The notes under the pieces: generated by a model
Databases searched by the model: none
What the model saw: only the letters and a program-made list of their open reading frames with translations
What the model was told of the DNA's origin: nothing
Position numbers and translations under genes: made by a program
Part shown: one piece after another, positions 27,199 to 35,055 of the stretch
Layout: each line of letters begins with the position of its first letter
Position numbering within the stretch: position 1 is the stretch's first letter
NCBI GenBank assembly: GCA_013698095.1
Contig: JACCVQ010000236.1
Span: 1-47,404 of the forward strand
Direction: 5' to 3'
Length of the DNA: 47,404 bases
DNA from: Chloroflexota bacterium
GTDB lineage: Bacteria > Chloroflexota > Limnocylindria > Limnocylindrales > CSP1-4

Positions 27199-27600
27199 AT
27201 GACCCGGAACGCGACCGTCAACAGCGCCGGCCCACAAACCGTCGTCGACGATTTTACCAATGCGTGGAATACGCACGACATGGCCGCCTACGACCGTTTG
27301 TTCACGGACGCCGCGGTTTGGATTCCCGTTGCGGAGTCCAGGGTCACCGGCCGAGCGGCGATCGTCCAGGACTTCAAGGACATCCACGAGAGTTGGGCTG
27401 CGAAGACCACCGTTGTTTCGAGCGACGTCGAAGTCCATGCGGTGCGTCCCGACGTCTCCGTCCTTCTGTTCCACTCCGGATTCCTAGACGAGCTCGGCAA
27501 TGCTATTCCCGGCGTCGATCGAGCGGTCATCCTGATGGTCGTCCAAGGGACGGGCGGCTGGAAGATTGCGGCCGGTCAGGTCACAAAGCAGTCCAACTAA
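27199..27600 (+). CDS. SnoaL-like/SgcJ family (DUF4440-type) protein
   Basis: This 133-residue NTF2-like protein has the usual start VVDDFTNAWNTHDMAAYDRL and the strand FTDAAVWIPVAESRVTGRAA, and ends with GGWKIAAGQVTKQSN, as in SgcJ/EcaC or DUF4440 proteins. Members form cone-shaped dimers, often with enzymatic or ligand-binding roles, but the substrate is unknown. GGAAGGA lies about 8 nt before the ATG. It stands alone in the accessory stretch on the plus strand. Confidence 0.85.
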   Translation: MTRNATVNSAGPQTVVDDFTNAWNTHDMAAYDRLFTDAAVWIPVAESRVTGRAAIVQDFKDIHESWAAKTTVVSSDVEVHAVRPDVSVLLFHSGFLDELGNAIPGVDRAVILMVVQGTGGWKIAAGQVTKQSN

Positions 27601-27999
27601 CTCCAGTCCGGCGCTAAGGTTTCACCCGGTCCGCCGGCTCCGCGTGTGGACCTCGGTCCCGGTCTCGCCACCGGCCAGAGGAGCGGCAGAGACCGGCGGG
27701 CCACCGCGATGCATGGGCGATGCTTCCGGCGTCGCGAGGCTGCGCACCCACGACGCGGGACGCGATGGGATCTACCATCAGAACGGTCGCACCCACGTCG
27801 ACTGGCGTACCCACCCCTCTGCCGACGCTCGCTCCGACGCCGGCTCCGACACCACAGCCGACCGTTACACCCACGGAGGTTCCGGCGCCGACCGTGACAC
27901 CCACGCCGCGTCCTGGGAGTTCGAAAAAGCCCAAGCCGTAAGGCATCGACGATCCATCCGCGGGGTGGCACACGCCGCTGCCCCGCCGTCGGCGCCGGT

Positions 28000-28034
28000 G
28001 TCCTCGAGGCTAGACCGGCGGCGACGGCGGGCCG
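28000..28034 (+). repeat. 35-bp direct repeat, copy 1
   Basis: This copy starts GTCCTCGAGGCTAGACCGGC and matches the copy at 28187-28221 at 34 of 35 positions. The pair brackets about 150 bp of hairpin-forming DNA. Confidence 0.8.
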
Positions 28035-28052
28035 CTTGCCAAGCTCATGAAT

Positions 28053-28093
28053 AGGCGCATGGCCTTCCCCCCAGGGAATGTAGCCATGCGCCT
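28053..28093 (+). repeat. Inverted repeat, 11-bp arms
   Basis: AGGCGCATGGC (28053-28063) and GCCATGCGCCT (28083-28093) pair perfectly around a 19-nt loop containing CCCCCC. A second hairpin follows directly: GTCGTGG (28098-28104), loop GGCA, CCACGAC (28109-28115). A third near-palindrome ATGACGGGCCGTCAT lies at 28151-28165. Confidence 0.75.
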
Positions 28094-28186
28094 TGGCGTC
28101 GTGGGGCACCACGACAGGAGCGGAAGGTGGCACCACGCCAAACCTGCGTCATGACGGGCCGTCATCCCGCTCCGCGTTCCGGCTAC

Positions 28187-28221
28187 GTCCTCGAGGCGAG
28201 ACCGGCGGCGACGGCGGGCCG
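28187..28221 (+). repeat. 35-bp direct repeat, copy 2
   Basis: This copy has one mismatch to copy 1 and directly abuts the stop codon (TAA on the minus strand at 28222-28224) of the DUF4242 gene. Confidence 0.8.
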
Positions 28222-28470
28222 TTAGACCTCCATCGTGATCTCGTGGATCTCCGTTGGTGGGATGCCGTTTCGAGTATGGACCCGCTGAATTGCCTCCGCG
28301 CTGGGGCCGGTCGAGATGCAGAACACTTTCCCGCTGACCGGGTCCGCCCACGCGTGGTCGAAGCTGACACCCTCCTCGCCCTGCAGGGCCAGGTCGCCTG
28401 CGTGCGCGGCTTTCAGCGCTTCGGGCGTGATGCCAACCATGCCCTCGTGAACATCCATGAACTTCGCCAC
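28222..28470 (-). CDS. DUF4242 (SCO4226-like) small protein
   Basis: This 82-residue protein starts MAKFMDVHEGMVGITPEALK (GTG start, TGGAGGA about 9 nt before it). It contains GVSFDHAWADPVSGKVFCIS followed by GPSAEAIQRVHTRNGIPPTE and ends EIHEITMEV, as in DUF4242; the Streptomyces member SCO4226 binds nickel. Residues near FDHAWAD and the Cys in VFCIS may contact metal. The fold is ferredoxin-like, cytoplasmic. Metal binding here is inferred from the family only. Confidence 0.85.
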   Translation of the reverse strand: MAKFMDVHEGMVGITPEALKAAHAGDLALQGEEGVSFDHAWADPVSGKVFCISTGPSAEAIQRVHTRNGIPPTEIHEITMEV

Positions 28471-28718
28471 GTGCCGTCCTCCAGTGCGGAAGTTGGTCGC
28501 CAATGACACCGGCACGAGTCGGGCGACCAAACGTGGGGACGCCGCGCCGTCGAAGGGCTCCCCCTTAGCCACCCTTCCGCAATTTGCAGATCATGCCACT
28601 TACGGACAGGCCGGCGCGTGGGCTCGGGGCACGGCGCCTTCGGCCTACGGGCTCGGTGGCGTTATCTCTGTCTGGACCGATGTGCAAACGTTGCCGTAGC
28701 GTCCGTGCCAGAACCCGC

Positions 28719-29288
28719 TCATCGGGCTCCTTCTGAGTTGAGCGTGGGCGCCGCGGGACGTTGCTCGGCGAGGTGGGGCTCGAGCCGATGGTAGACGCCG
28801 GCCGCCGCAATGTGGCGTTGCGAGGCGCGGTAGACGACGTTGGCCGGGAAGAACTGCTGGACCGCGGCCACCCGGATGACCGCGTCGCGCTCAGGTCCGG
28901 GCTCGAGCCGGGTCACGGCGAACCGAGGGCCGTCCGCACCGGACGGCTCGACGTCGACCCAGCCGGCCGCTTCGATGTTGCGTTGCCAGCTCGTGGTCCC
29001 GTTCGGATGCCCCACGTACCAGCGGCCTTCGTGGCTCAGCAACGTGGCGAGGACCCGGCGCGACCGGCCGGTCCGGCGCCCCAAAAATCGCAGTTCCACG
29101 ACGCCCTCGAGCCCGGGTAGGCCGTTCGCGAGCCACGATCGGAGGAGCGGATCGAGCAGGCGGATCAGGCGATAGAGGATGCGCCAGATCAGGTTCCAGA
29201 CCGCGGATCGTCGCGGCAAGAGCGGCGGCGGCGTGGCGACAGCCGGGAGACCCGCCACGTCCGCCGCGGGAGCTGCAGATGGGTCCAT
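28719..29288 (-). CDS. Nitroreductase/deazaflavin-dependent (DDN-like, DUF385) protein
   Basis: This 189-residue protein belongs to the DDN/DUF385 split-barrel group. The core is VELRFLGRRTGRSRRVLATL, RWYVGHPNGTTSWQRNIEAA then GWVDVE, where the Trp-x-x-N segment lines the F420 site in relatives. A predicted hydrophobic region near residues 28-55 (WNLIWRILYRLIRLLDPLL) may help membrane contact, as in mycobacterial Ddn. The start overlaps the MetE-like gene stop by one base (TGATG). F420 use is inferred from the family, not shown. Confidence 0.8.
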   Translation of the reverse strand: MDPSAAPAADVAGLPAVATPPPLLPRRSAVWNLIWRILYRLIRLLDPLLRSWLANGLPGLEGVVELRFLGRRTGRSRRVLATLLSHEGRWYVGHPNGTTSWQRNIEAAGWVDVEPSGADGPRFAVTRLEPGPERDAVIRVAAVQQFFPANVVYRASQRHIAAAGVYHRLEPHLAEQRPAAPTLNSEGAR

Positions 29289-30193
29289 CACGATCGCCGA
29301 TGGCGCTCTGGCGCGAACCGGCCGCGCGAAGTCGGCCGGCGGCCGATGGCGCGCGGGTCGAGGAGACCGGCCATCTCGTCGGCCACGTCGACGGCCGCGA
29401 TCCTGGCCGCGTCCGCGACGATCCGGAGCTTCCCGAGCGCCTCGTCACGCGACAACGCCGCCAGCGACGAGGCGTTCGCCAGACCGACCCGGGCCAGACC
29501 ACGGGCGCTGGTCGACGCCGCGTAGTGGGCAGCCCAGACGAGGAGCTCGGGCGACTCGTCGCCGCCCGGGCGAGGGTCGAGCGCGCCGCAGATGATCCCG
29601 CGGTCGGCGGGCGCGGCCGCAATCAGGCGCCAGTTGTCGGGGCCGGCGATCAGGTCGAAGGCGTAGCTGGCGTAGGCGAGGTCGAAGAACGTCGCAGGCC
29701 CGGCCGTGTCGAGGTTGCCGCCCGTCAGGGCAAGCGAGAGGTGCGTCCCCTCTGTCCCATCGAGCAGCCGCCGATGAGCGTCCAAGAACACGTCGCGCTC
29801 GCGGGGATCGGTTGCGATTGAGAGCGAATCGGGCTCGGCGATCTCGACGAACGGACATCCGGCGGCCGCGAGAGCGAGGATCGTCTCCCGCAGGGCATCG
29901 GCGGCGGCGGCCGCTCCGTCCGCGGCATCCAACCCGGCGCGTCGAGCGCCCGAGTAGGGTCCGAGGAGGACCTGCTTGACCGGGACGGTGCCCCCGTCGG
30001 CAAGGGCCATCCAACCCGCCGCGACAGCGCCGGCATCGGCTTCGGCTCCGACAGCCTCCAGGCCGTCGCTGACCAGTTCGAGACCGATCGCGCCAAGCGC
30101 CGCGACCGCGTCGCGCCGCGTGGCCACCTCGTCGTCTGTAGTCGGCGGTCGCTCCGGATCCACCGGGAGAGGACCGAGCAGGGTCGAGAACAC
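29288..30193 (-). CDS. MetE-like barrel protein lacking visible zinc ligands
   Basis: This 301-residue protein resembles the C-terminal barrel of cobalamin-independent methionine synthase and its archaeal relatives: FSTLLGPLPV at the start, IGLELVSDGLEA, VKQVLLGPYSGA, CPFVEIAEPDSLSI and IICGALDPRPGGDE. In MetE the metal ligands sit in H-x-C and in a C-terminal P-x-C-G-L; here the equivalent segments read HLSLAL and GLANASSLAAL, so the Cys ligands seem absent. Methyl transfer by the usual mechanism is therefore doubtful. It shares a TGATG overlap with the DDN-like gene downstream. Confidence 0.65.
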   Translation of the reverse strand: MFSTLLGPLPVDPERPPTTDDEVATRRDAVAALGAIGLELVSDGLEAVGAEADAGAVAAGWMALADGGTVPVKQVLLGPYSGARRAGLDAADGAAAAADALRETILALAAAGCPFVEIAEPDSLSIATDPRERDVFLDAHRRLLDGTEGTHLSLALTGGNLDTAGPATFFDLAYASYAFDLIAGPDNWRLIAAAPADRGIICGALDPRPGGDESPELLVWAAHYAASTSARGLARVGLANASSLAALSRDEALGKLRIVADAARIAAVDVADEMAGLLDPRAIGRRPTSRGRFAPERHRRS

Positions 30194-30294
30194 GAGATCT
30201 CCGTCGGGGTGCCCGATCCTATCCGACCGACCGTTCCGGCGCGGATTCCAGCGTCGGCGGATGATCCCGTCGACGACATAACCGAGGAGTGCCC

Positions 30295-30843
30295 ATGCCC
30301 GCCAATCCCGACGACCCGCTCCGCCCGCTCCGTCGGACTCGCCAGGTCCGCGAGTTCGAGCGCACCCCTCTCGACCCGGCGGTCCTCGACGCCCTCGCCG
30401 ATGTCGCCCGCTGGACGGGGAGCAGCCGCAACACTCAGCCGTGGCGGTTCATCGTCATCACCGAGCCGGCGACGCTCCGTGCCCTCCACGCTGCTGGCCT
30501 GCCCCAGACCCGCGGCCTGGCGACCGCCACCGCCGCGATCGCGATCGTCCTGTCGTCCGACCCGGCCCGTGCCGTCTCCGACGCCTACGACGACGGCCGG
30601 GTCGCCGAACGGATCCTGATCGGAGCCCGGATGCTCGACGTCGGGGCCGGGATCAGCTGGATCCGCGAGGATGTCCGGCCGGCGGCCCGGGAGATCCTGG
30701 GCCTGCCCGGCGACCGGATGGTCCGGACGGTCGTCCAGCTCGGACGCCCGACGGCTGCGGCTCTGGCCTCGAAGTCGGCGCCCGGCGAGGCGCGTCTGCC
30801 ACGTGACGTGGTCGTCCTCCACGAGCGCTGGCCCGCGGGCTGA
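30295..30843 (+). CDS. Nitroreductase family protein
   Basis: This 182-residue FMN-dependent nitroreductase-fold protein has RRTRQVREFERTPLDPAVLD at the N-terminus (FMN-phosphate Arg cluster), ARWTGSSRNTQPWRFIVITE (the conserved S-x-x-N-x-Q-P-W), and GRVAERILIGARMLDVGAGI in the second half. Members reduce nitro groups, quinones or act as dehydrogenases with NAD(P)H. ATG 30295 is preferred over GTG 30289 because GAGGAG sits at 30284-30289. It is divergent from the MetE-like gene and converges with the rhomboid gene. Confidence 0.9.
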   Translation: MPANPDDPLRPLRRTRQVREFERTPLDPAVLDALADVARWTGSSRNTQPWRFIVITEPATLRALHAAGLPQTRGLATATAAIAIVLSSDPARAVSDAYDDGRVAERILIGARMLDVGAGISWIREDVRPAAREILGLPGDRMVRTVVQLGRPTAAALASKSAPGEARLPRDVVVLHERWPAG

Positions 30844-30846
30844 CCC

Positions 30847-32073
30847 TCAAACCCAGCGGCCGAGCCCGATGACGGCGGCAACGGCCATGAGGCCGGCCAG
30901 GAGAGGCATCGCCGCCAGCCGTCCGATCGAGCTCCCGATGAAGCCGGCCGCTACGGTCCCGCCCGACCCCGGCTGCCACATCGAGCGGATCGTCGCGACC
31001 TTGCCCGGCACGAAGGCGATCCCGATCAGAGCGCCCGCGATGAACCCTCCGGCGTGGGCGAAGTTGTCGATATAGCCCGACGCGATGATCCCGAAGATGA
31101 CGTTGATCATCAGCAGGGTCCCGAGCTGGGCGACGAAGTTCCGGGATGCGCGATCGAGGGCGGGGTTGTGCGTTCGAGTCGCGATCAGAAGGATGCCGAA
31201 CAACCCGAAGATCGCGCCGGACGCGCCGACGCCGAAGCGGGCGTCGCCGAACGCGAAGCTGCCGAGCGAGCCACCGAGCGCGCAGACGAGGTAGAAGACG
31301 ACGGTGCGGGTGGACCCATACAGGCGCTCCACGATCGGCCCAGCGAGATACAGGCCGTACATGTTGAAGAGGAGGTGGAGGACGTTCGCCTTATCGTGGA
31401 GCAGGGTGACCGTCCACAGCCGCCAGACCTCGCCGGCCGCGACCTTCACTTTGTCGAGCTGAATGGCCTTGTAGATCGCCCCACCGTCCTGGGCGAACAT
31501 GGCCGTCAACGACACCGCGATCGTCAGGCCGAGGATCGCGTACGAGGCGTACGGGACCACGCTCCCCCGGCCGCGGGCGAAATAGCGCCGCGACGCCCGG
31601 ACATTGCCGGTCTCCTTTGCCAGCCAGCCGAGGCGGTTGGATATCTCGGCCTTGTCGCTGTCGGGCGCGCGCCGGTCGGCTTCGCGATAGGCGCCGATCG
31701 CGCCGTTCAGGTCGCCGTCGCGGACTCGCGCGGCCGCCACGTTCCGCCAGGCGTGATACGTCGCCGATGTCTCGGGCAGCTCGAGGATCGCCTCCCACGT
31801 CCGGATCGCCGATTCCTCGTCGTCCATCCGGTAGCGCGCCTGGGCCATCCCGAGGAGACCGGCCGCGGTGACCTCCGGATCGTCGAACCCGACGACTCGT
31901 TGGTAGGTGCCGAGCGCCTCGCCGTAGTCGCCGGTCTCGAGCAAGGCGGCGCCCTGAACCAGGAGCGTGGTCGCGGCTTCGCGGGTCAGCGGACCGCTGG
32001 CGTGCCGATCGATCGGCGTCGCCGGGTCCGGCGCAGGGTTGACGCCGGGCGGCGGCTCGGTCGGCTGAGTCAT
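30847..32073 (-). CDS. Rhomboid family intramembrane serine protease with N-terminal TPR region
   Basis: This 408-residue protein has a cytoplasmic N-terminal half with tetratricopeptide-like helices (about 30-165; GAALLETGDYGEALGTYQRV). The rhomboid domain (about 172-405) has six to seven hydrophobic segments. Catalytic Ser285 lies in GASGAIFG and His340 in HAGGFIAG; HDKANVLHLLFNMYG is the usual first-loop motif. Rhomboids cut membrane helices. The ATG at 32073 starts the Pro-rich leader; longer upstream reading is antisense to the SRAP gene. TPR-rhomboid fusions may recruit substrates, an inference. Confidence 0.92.
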   Translation of the reverse strand: MTQPTEPPPGVNPAPDPATPIDRHASGPLTREAATTLLVQGAALLETGDYGEALGTYQRVVGFDDPEVTAAGLLGMAQARYRMDDEESAIRTWEAILELPETSATYHAWRNVAAARVRDGDLNGAIGAYREADRRAPDSDKAEISNRLGWLAKETGNVRASRRYFARGRGSVVPYASYAILGLTIAVSLTAMFAQDGGAIYKAIQLDKVKVAAGEVWRLWTVTLLHDKANVLHLLFNMYGLYLAGPIVERLYGSTRTVVFYLVCALGGSLGSFAFGDARFGVGASGAIFGLFGILLIATRTHNPALDRASRNFVAQLGTLLMINVIFGIIASGYIDNFAHAGGFIAGALIGIAFVPGKVATIRSMWQPGSGGTVAAGFIGSSIGRLAAMPLLAGLMAVAAVIGLGRWV

Positions 32074-32112
32074 CCCGGCGACGATACCGCACCGACCCAT
32101 AGACTTGCCCGG

Positions 32113-32838
32113 ATGTGCGGTCGCTTCAGCCAGCAGCGTCCGGCCTCCGAGCTGGCCGAGATCTTCGCCGCCGAACCACTGGCCGACGAGCTCGGCGCCC
32201 GCTACAACGTCGCCCCCACCGACGAGGCGCTCGTCGTCGTCCAGCGCCAGGATCGGCGCGCCATCACCGCCTACCGCTGGGGCCTCATCCCGCATTGGGC
32301 CGACGCCGCAAAGGTCGGCTCGCGGATGTTCAACGCCCGTTCGGAGACCTTGACCGGCAGTCCGGCGTTCCGCGATTTGTTCCGCCGGAAGCGCTGCCTC
32401 GTCCCCGTGGATGCGTTCTACGAGTGGCATCGCGAGGGGACGCGCCGTCAGCCCTTCACGATCGGCCGGGCCGACGGGCGGCCGCTGGCGCTGGCCGGGC
32501 TGTGGTCGGGCTGGCGTGACCCGGCCGCCGATCGGGTCCTCCGGACGTTCACGATCATCACGTCCGGTCCGAACGACCAGATGGCCGGGCTCCACGACCG
32601 GATGCCGGTGATCGTGCCCGACGATGCCTGGGAGATGTGGCTCGATCCCGAGCTGGATGATCCATCCGAGCTCCAGGGCCTGTTCGAGCCGACGGACGAC
32701 GTCGAGCTCCGGATCCAGGCAGTCAGCTCACTCGTGAACAACGTCCGGAACGACGGACCGGCCTTGATCGAGCCGCTCGACGAGGCAGCGATCGCGGCCT
32801 TGGCCGCCGACCGGGCGCCGGCGGGCCTGTTCGACTGA
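32113..32838 (+). CDS. SRAP domain protein (YedK/HMCES-like)
   Basis: This 241-residue protein crosslinks abasic sites in single-stranded DNA through its N-terminal cysteine and shields them from cleavage. Cys2 follows directly after the initiator Met (MCGRF), and Asn32 (YNVAPT), Glu104 (FYEWH) and His161 (GLHDRMPVI) form the rest of the active site. Length and all motifs match the family. It is a single gene divergent from the rhomboid gene by 39 bp; the two probably share a promoter region. Confidence 0.96.
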   Translation: MCGRFSQQRPASELAEIFAAEPLADELGARYNVAPTDEALVVVQRQDRRAITAYRWGLIPHWADAAKVGSRMFNARSETLTGSPAFRDLFRRKRCLVPVDAFYEWHREGTRRQPFTIGRADGRPLALAGLWSGWRDPAADRVLRTFTIITSGPNDQMAGLHDRMPVIVPDDAWEMWLDPELDDPSELQGLFEPTDDVELRIQAVSSLVNNVRNDGPALIEPLDEAAIAALAADRAPAGLFD

Positions 32839-32890
32839 GCGTCGCCTCGATGAGGCCCGGTACTGCGGCGCCGGCGCCGGCGATCGCGAG

Positions 32891-33592
32891 TCAGCCGGGG
32901 ACGGCCGACCAGCCGCCGCTGCCCGATGCCTCGTCGAATGCAGCGCCCGGCTCCCGGCCCTGGTCCAGGGCGACCGCGTAGGCCGCCACGACCCGCGCGA
33001 ACGCGCCGTCGGGGTCGGCCGCAGGCCGCTCGAGAACTGTCGCGTCCGGCGGCAGGTCGTTCGTCGTCGAGCCTGGCGCCATCAGGGCGACGAGATGAGC
33101 GCCCGCCCAACCGGCGGCGGCGATAACGGTTGCGCGGGCGGCCGCCTCGAGGTCCGAAGCGAGCACGACGACCCGATAGTCGGGCAAGTAGCGGAGGGCG
33201 AGCTCGAGATCGCCGGCGTCCATGGTCAGACCCGCTGGACCCGCGCCGTCAACTGGGCCGGCGTCATCGTCTGGACGCCCGTCGAGGGCGTCGTCGATGT
33301 CCTCGAGCATCGCCTCGCCGAGATCCGCCTCGTCGGGATCGGTCGGAGCTGCGCTGGGCGGCGCGGTCGGCGTCGGCCGGCCCGGCTCACGGAGGACCGC
33401 GACGTGATCCACGCCGGCGGCCGCAAGGGCCAGGAGGATCGCGTCACCGGCGGCGTCCTCGCCAACCCGCCCGACCAGCTGCACCGCCGACCCGAGCCTG
33501 ACCGCCGCTTGGGCGACCGAGGTGGACAAGCCGCCAGCGCCAATTCCCCTAGCCTCCGGCTGCGCAACAGGGCTCCCAACGACGACGATCAC
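32891..33592 (-). CDS. PfkB/ribokinase-like protein without catalytic motif
   Basis: This 233-residue protein keeps the N-terminal ribokinase-fold signature GAGGLSTSVAQAAVRLGSAV followed by LVGRVGEDAAGDAILLALAA, and a later Rossmann-like core. The region that should carry the catalytic GAGD near the C-terminus reads DPDGAFARVVAAYAVALDQG; the GAGD and its Asp are lost. An inserted acidic Pro/Ala/Asp-rich segment (about 70-120) replaces part of the core, and the protein is short of the usual 300 residues. It may be a non-catalytic sugar- or nucleoside-binding relative. It starts with ATG 33592 near the Tad cluster but on the opposite strand. Confidence 0.7.
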   Translation of the reverse strand: MIVVVGSPVAQPEARGIGAGGLSTSVAQAAVRLGSAVQLVGRVGEDAAGDAILLALAAAGVDHVAVLREPGRPTPTAPPSAAPTDPDEADLGEAMLEDIDDALDGRPDDDAGPVDGAGPAGLTMDAGDLELALRYLPDYRVVVLASDLEAAARATVIAAAGWAGAHLVALMAPGSTTNDLPPDATVLERPAADPDGAFARVVAAYAVALDQGREPGAAFDEASGSGGWSAVPG

Positions 33593-33700
33593 CGACTGAG
33601 CCTAGCAGTGTTGCAACCGGTCACCGGATCGTTCAGCGGCAAGGTTCACGGCAAGGATGCGGTAGTACGATCGGCGGCCGGGGGACCCCACAGACTGCCC

Positions 33701-34372
33701 ATGAGTACTAGACCGAGCGTGCGCACCCTCACTCGTCGCCGCCCTCGTGCCGCTCCTGACCGTGCTGGATCACGCGGCCGGCAGCGTGGGCAGTCGATGC
33801 TTGAGTTTGCCCTGATCATGCCAATTCTGATCATGCTCCTGGTGCTCATCGCGGACTTTGGACGGATCTTCGCGACCGGGATCGCCATCGAAGCATCTGC
33901 CCGCGATGCGGCCGAGATCGGATCAAATGAATACCTTGGCAACCCGCCCGCCGCTCTGGACCTTCCCGCGCCGATGGGCACAGCCGCCTACTACGCGCCA
34001 CTTCATCAGCGCATTGCGCAAGTGGTCTGCGTCGAGACGAGTGAGTTGGCGAACGCACAGTTCGATGGCGTGACGCGGACCTGTCCGGGAATGCCGCTGA
34101 TTCAGATCTGTGTCCATGACTCGCAGGACACAGAATGCGGTAGGGAGGCGTTTGGTGCCGCCATCCCGGCTGGCTGCGACACGATGGCGACACCGCCGGT
34201 GAATACTCATGCCGGAAGCGGCACGCCGCGCTGGGTCGAGGTTCGCGTCTGCTACAGGTTCACGGCGATCCTGCAGTCGCCGTTCCTGTCGTTTGGAGAG
34301 TTCTGGCTTCAGCGAACGAGAACGTTCGTGATCCCGTGCTACTTCGCGCTGGGTACGGCGGAATGCGGATGA
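33701..34372 (+). CDS. TadE-like minor pilin, first of triad A
   Basis: This 223-residue protein has a short basic leader, then RGQSMLEFALIMPILIMLLV with the typical TadE hydrophobic segment (about 28-55) with Glu5-like position (Q-S-M-L-E-F), and ends with an extracellular domain of several cysteines. TadE proteins are pseudopilins of Flp/Tad pili, cut by a prepilin peptidase and held in the membrane. ATG 33701 is chosen because the basic leader begins there. Its partners follow with ATGA overlap. Confidence 0.88.
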   Translation: MSTRPSVRTLTRRRPRAAPDRAGSRGRQRGQSMLEFALIMPILIMLLVLIADFGRIFATGIAIEASARDAAEIGSNEYLGNPPAALDLPAPMGTAAYYAPLHQRIAQVVCVETSELANAQFDGVTRTCPGMPLIQICVHDSQDTECGREAFGAAIPAGCDTMATPPVNTHAGSGTPRWVEVRVCYRFTAILQSPFLSFGEFWLQRTRTFVIPCYFALGTAECG

Positions 34373-35055
34373 TCGAGGTCCACCGAGCCGGCCGAAGCCG
34401 CGGCCAGGCACTGGCCGAGTTCGCCCTGGTGTTTCCGATCTTCTTTCTGCTCCTGATGTCGATCATCGTCGTCGGCCTGTACGTCTTCAACAACCAACAG
34501 CTGGAGAACGCCGCTCGGGAGACGGCGCGCTTCGCGGCGGTTCACAGCACGGGCTCTGTCTGCCCAACCGTCTCGCGGCTGGACCCGATCTATACCCTCG
34601 GAGGGCCCCCGTTCCGATGCGATCCTCCCGAGTCAAGCTGGCCGTCCATGACGGGCGTCGCACGGTCGCGCGTCTGGGGCCTTCGAGCGAGTCAGGTTGG
34701 CGTCAGCGCCTGCTGGTCCGGGTACACCGATGCCTCGAGCAACGCGGACGCCGCTCCGGTCGCGCCCAACTCGTTCACCGAGTGCACGATTGGCGGAATC
34801 AACCCGCGCACCAATCCGGAAGCAATCTCGTGCCCACCACCGCCAACGGTACCGGGCAGCACGCGCAACAGGGCCGACGGGGACGACAAAGCCAGTGCGC
34901 TCGCCTTCGCTAACGGGATCGCCTATCCGACGACCGTGACTGTATACCTCTGTTACATCTGGTCGCCGCCGCTCTCGGGGTTCCTCTTCGTTCCGACCAC
35001 CATCACCATGCGAGCCGTCATCACCGAAGCGATGCAGCGTCAGGAGGGGCAGTAA
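34369..35055 (+). CDS. TadE-like minor pilin, second of triad A
   Basis: This 228-residue TadE-type protein has RSRGQALAEFALVFPIFFLL and one membrane helix to about residue 42, then NNQQLENAARETARFAAVHS, the usual segment after the helix. The remainder is an extracellular region with Cys and Pro (SCPPPPTVPGS). The ATG overlaps the previous stop (ATGA); an ATG two codons earlier is also possible. It probably forms a heteromeric tip or base component with its neighbours. Confidence 0.87.
   Translation: MIEVHRAGRSRGQALAEFALVFPIFFLLLMSIIVVGLYVFNNQQLENAARETARFAAVHSTGSVCPTVSRLDPIYTLGGPPFRCDPPESSWPSMTGVARSRVWGLRASQVGVSACWSGYTDASSNADAAPVAPNSFTECTIGGINPRTNPEAISCPPPPTVPGSTRNRADGDDKASALAFANGIAYPTTVTVYLCYIWSPPLSGFLFVPTTITMRAVITEAMQRQEGQ

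Larger units (their letters stand above)
27601..28221. other. 620-bp region without a confident gene; PT-rich frame and hairpins
   Basis: A plus-strand frame at 27765-27941 encodes 58 residues of Pro/Thr repeat (APTPAPTPQPTVTPTEVPAP) ending in GSSKKPKP; it looks like the C-terminal tail of a secreted protein, but there is no ribosome site or signal peptide. Its antisense Gly/Val frame (27614-27973) is a composition shadow. After 28000 comes a segment rich in inverted repeats between two 35-bp direct repeats (separate entries). Confidence 0.5.

Noticed and set aside
27614..27973. Minus-strand Gly/Val-rich frame (VGVTVGCGVGAGVGASVG)
   Set aside because: It is the antisense of a Pro/Thr repeat and has no ribosome site; kept only as low-complexity context.
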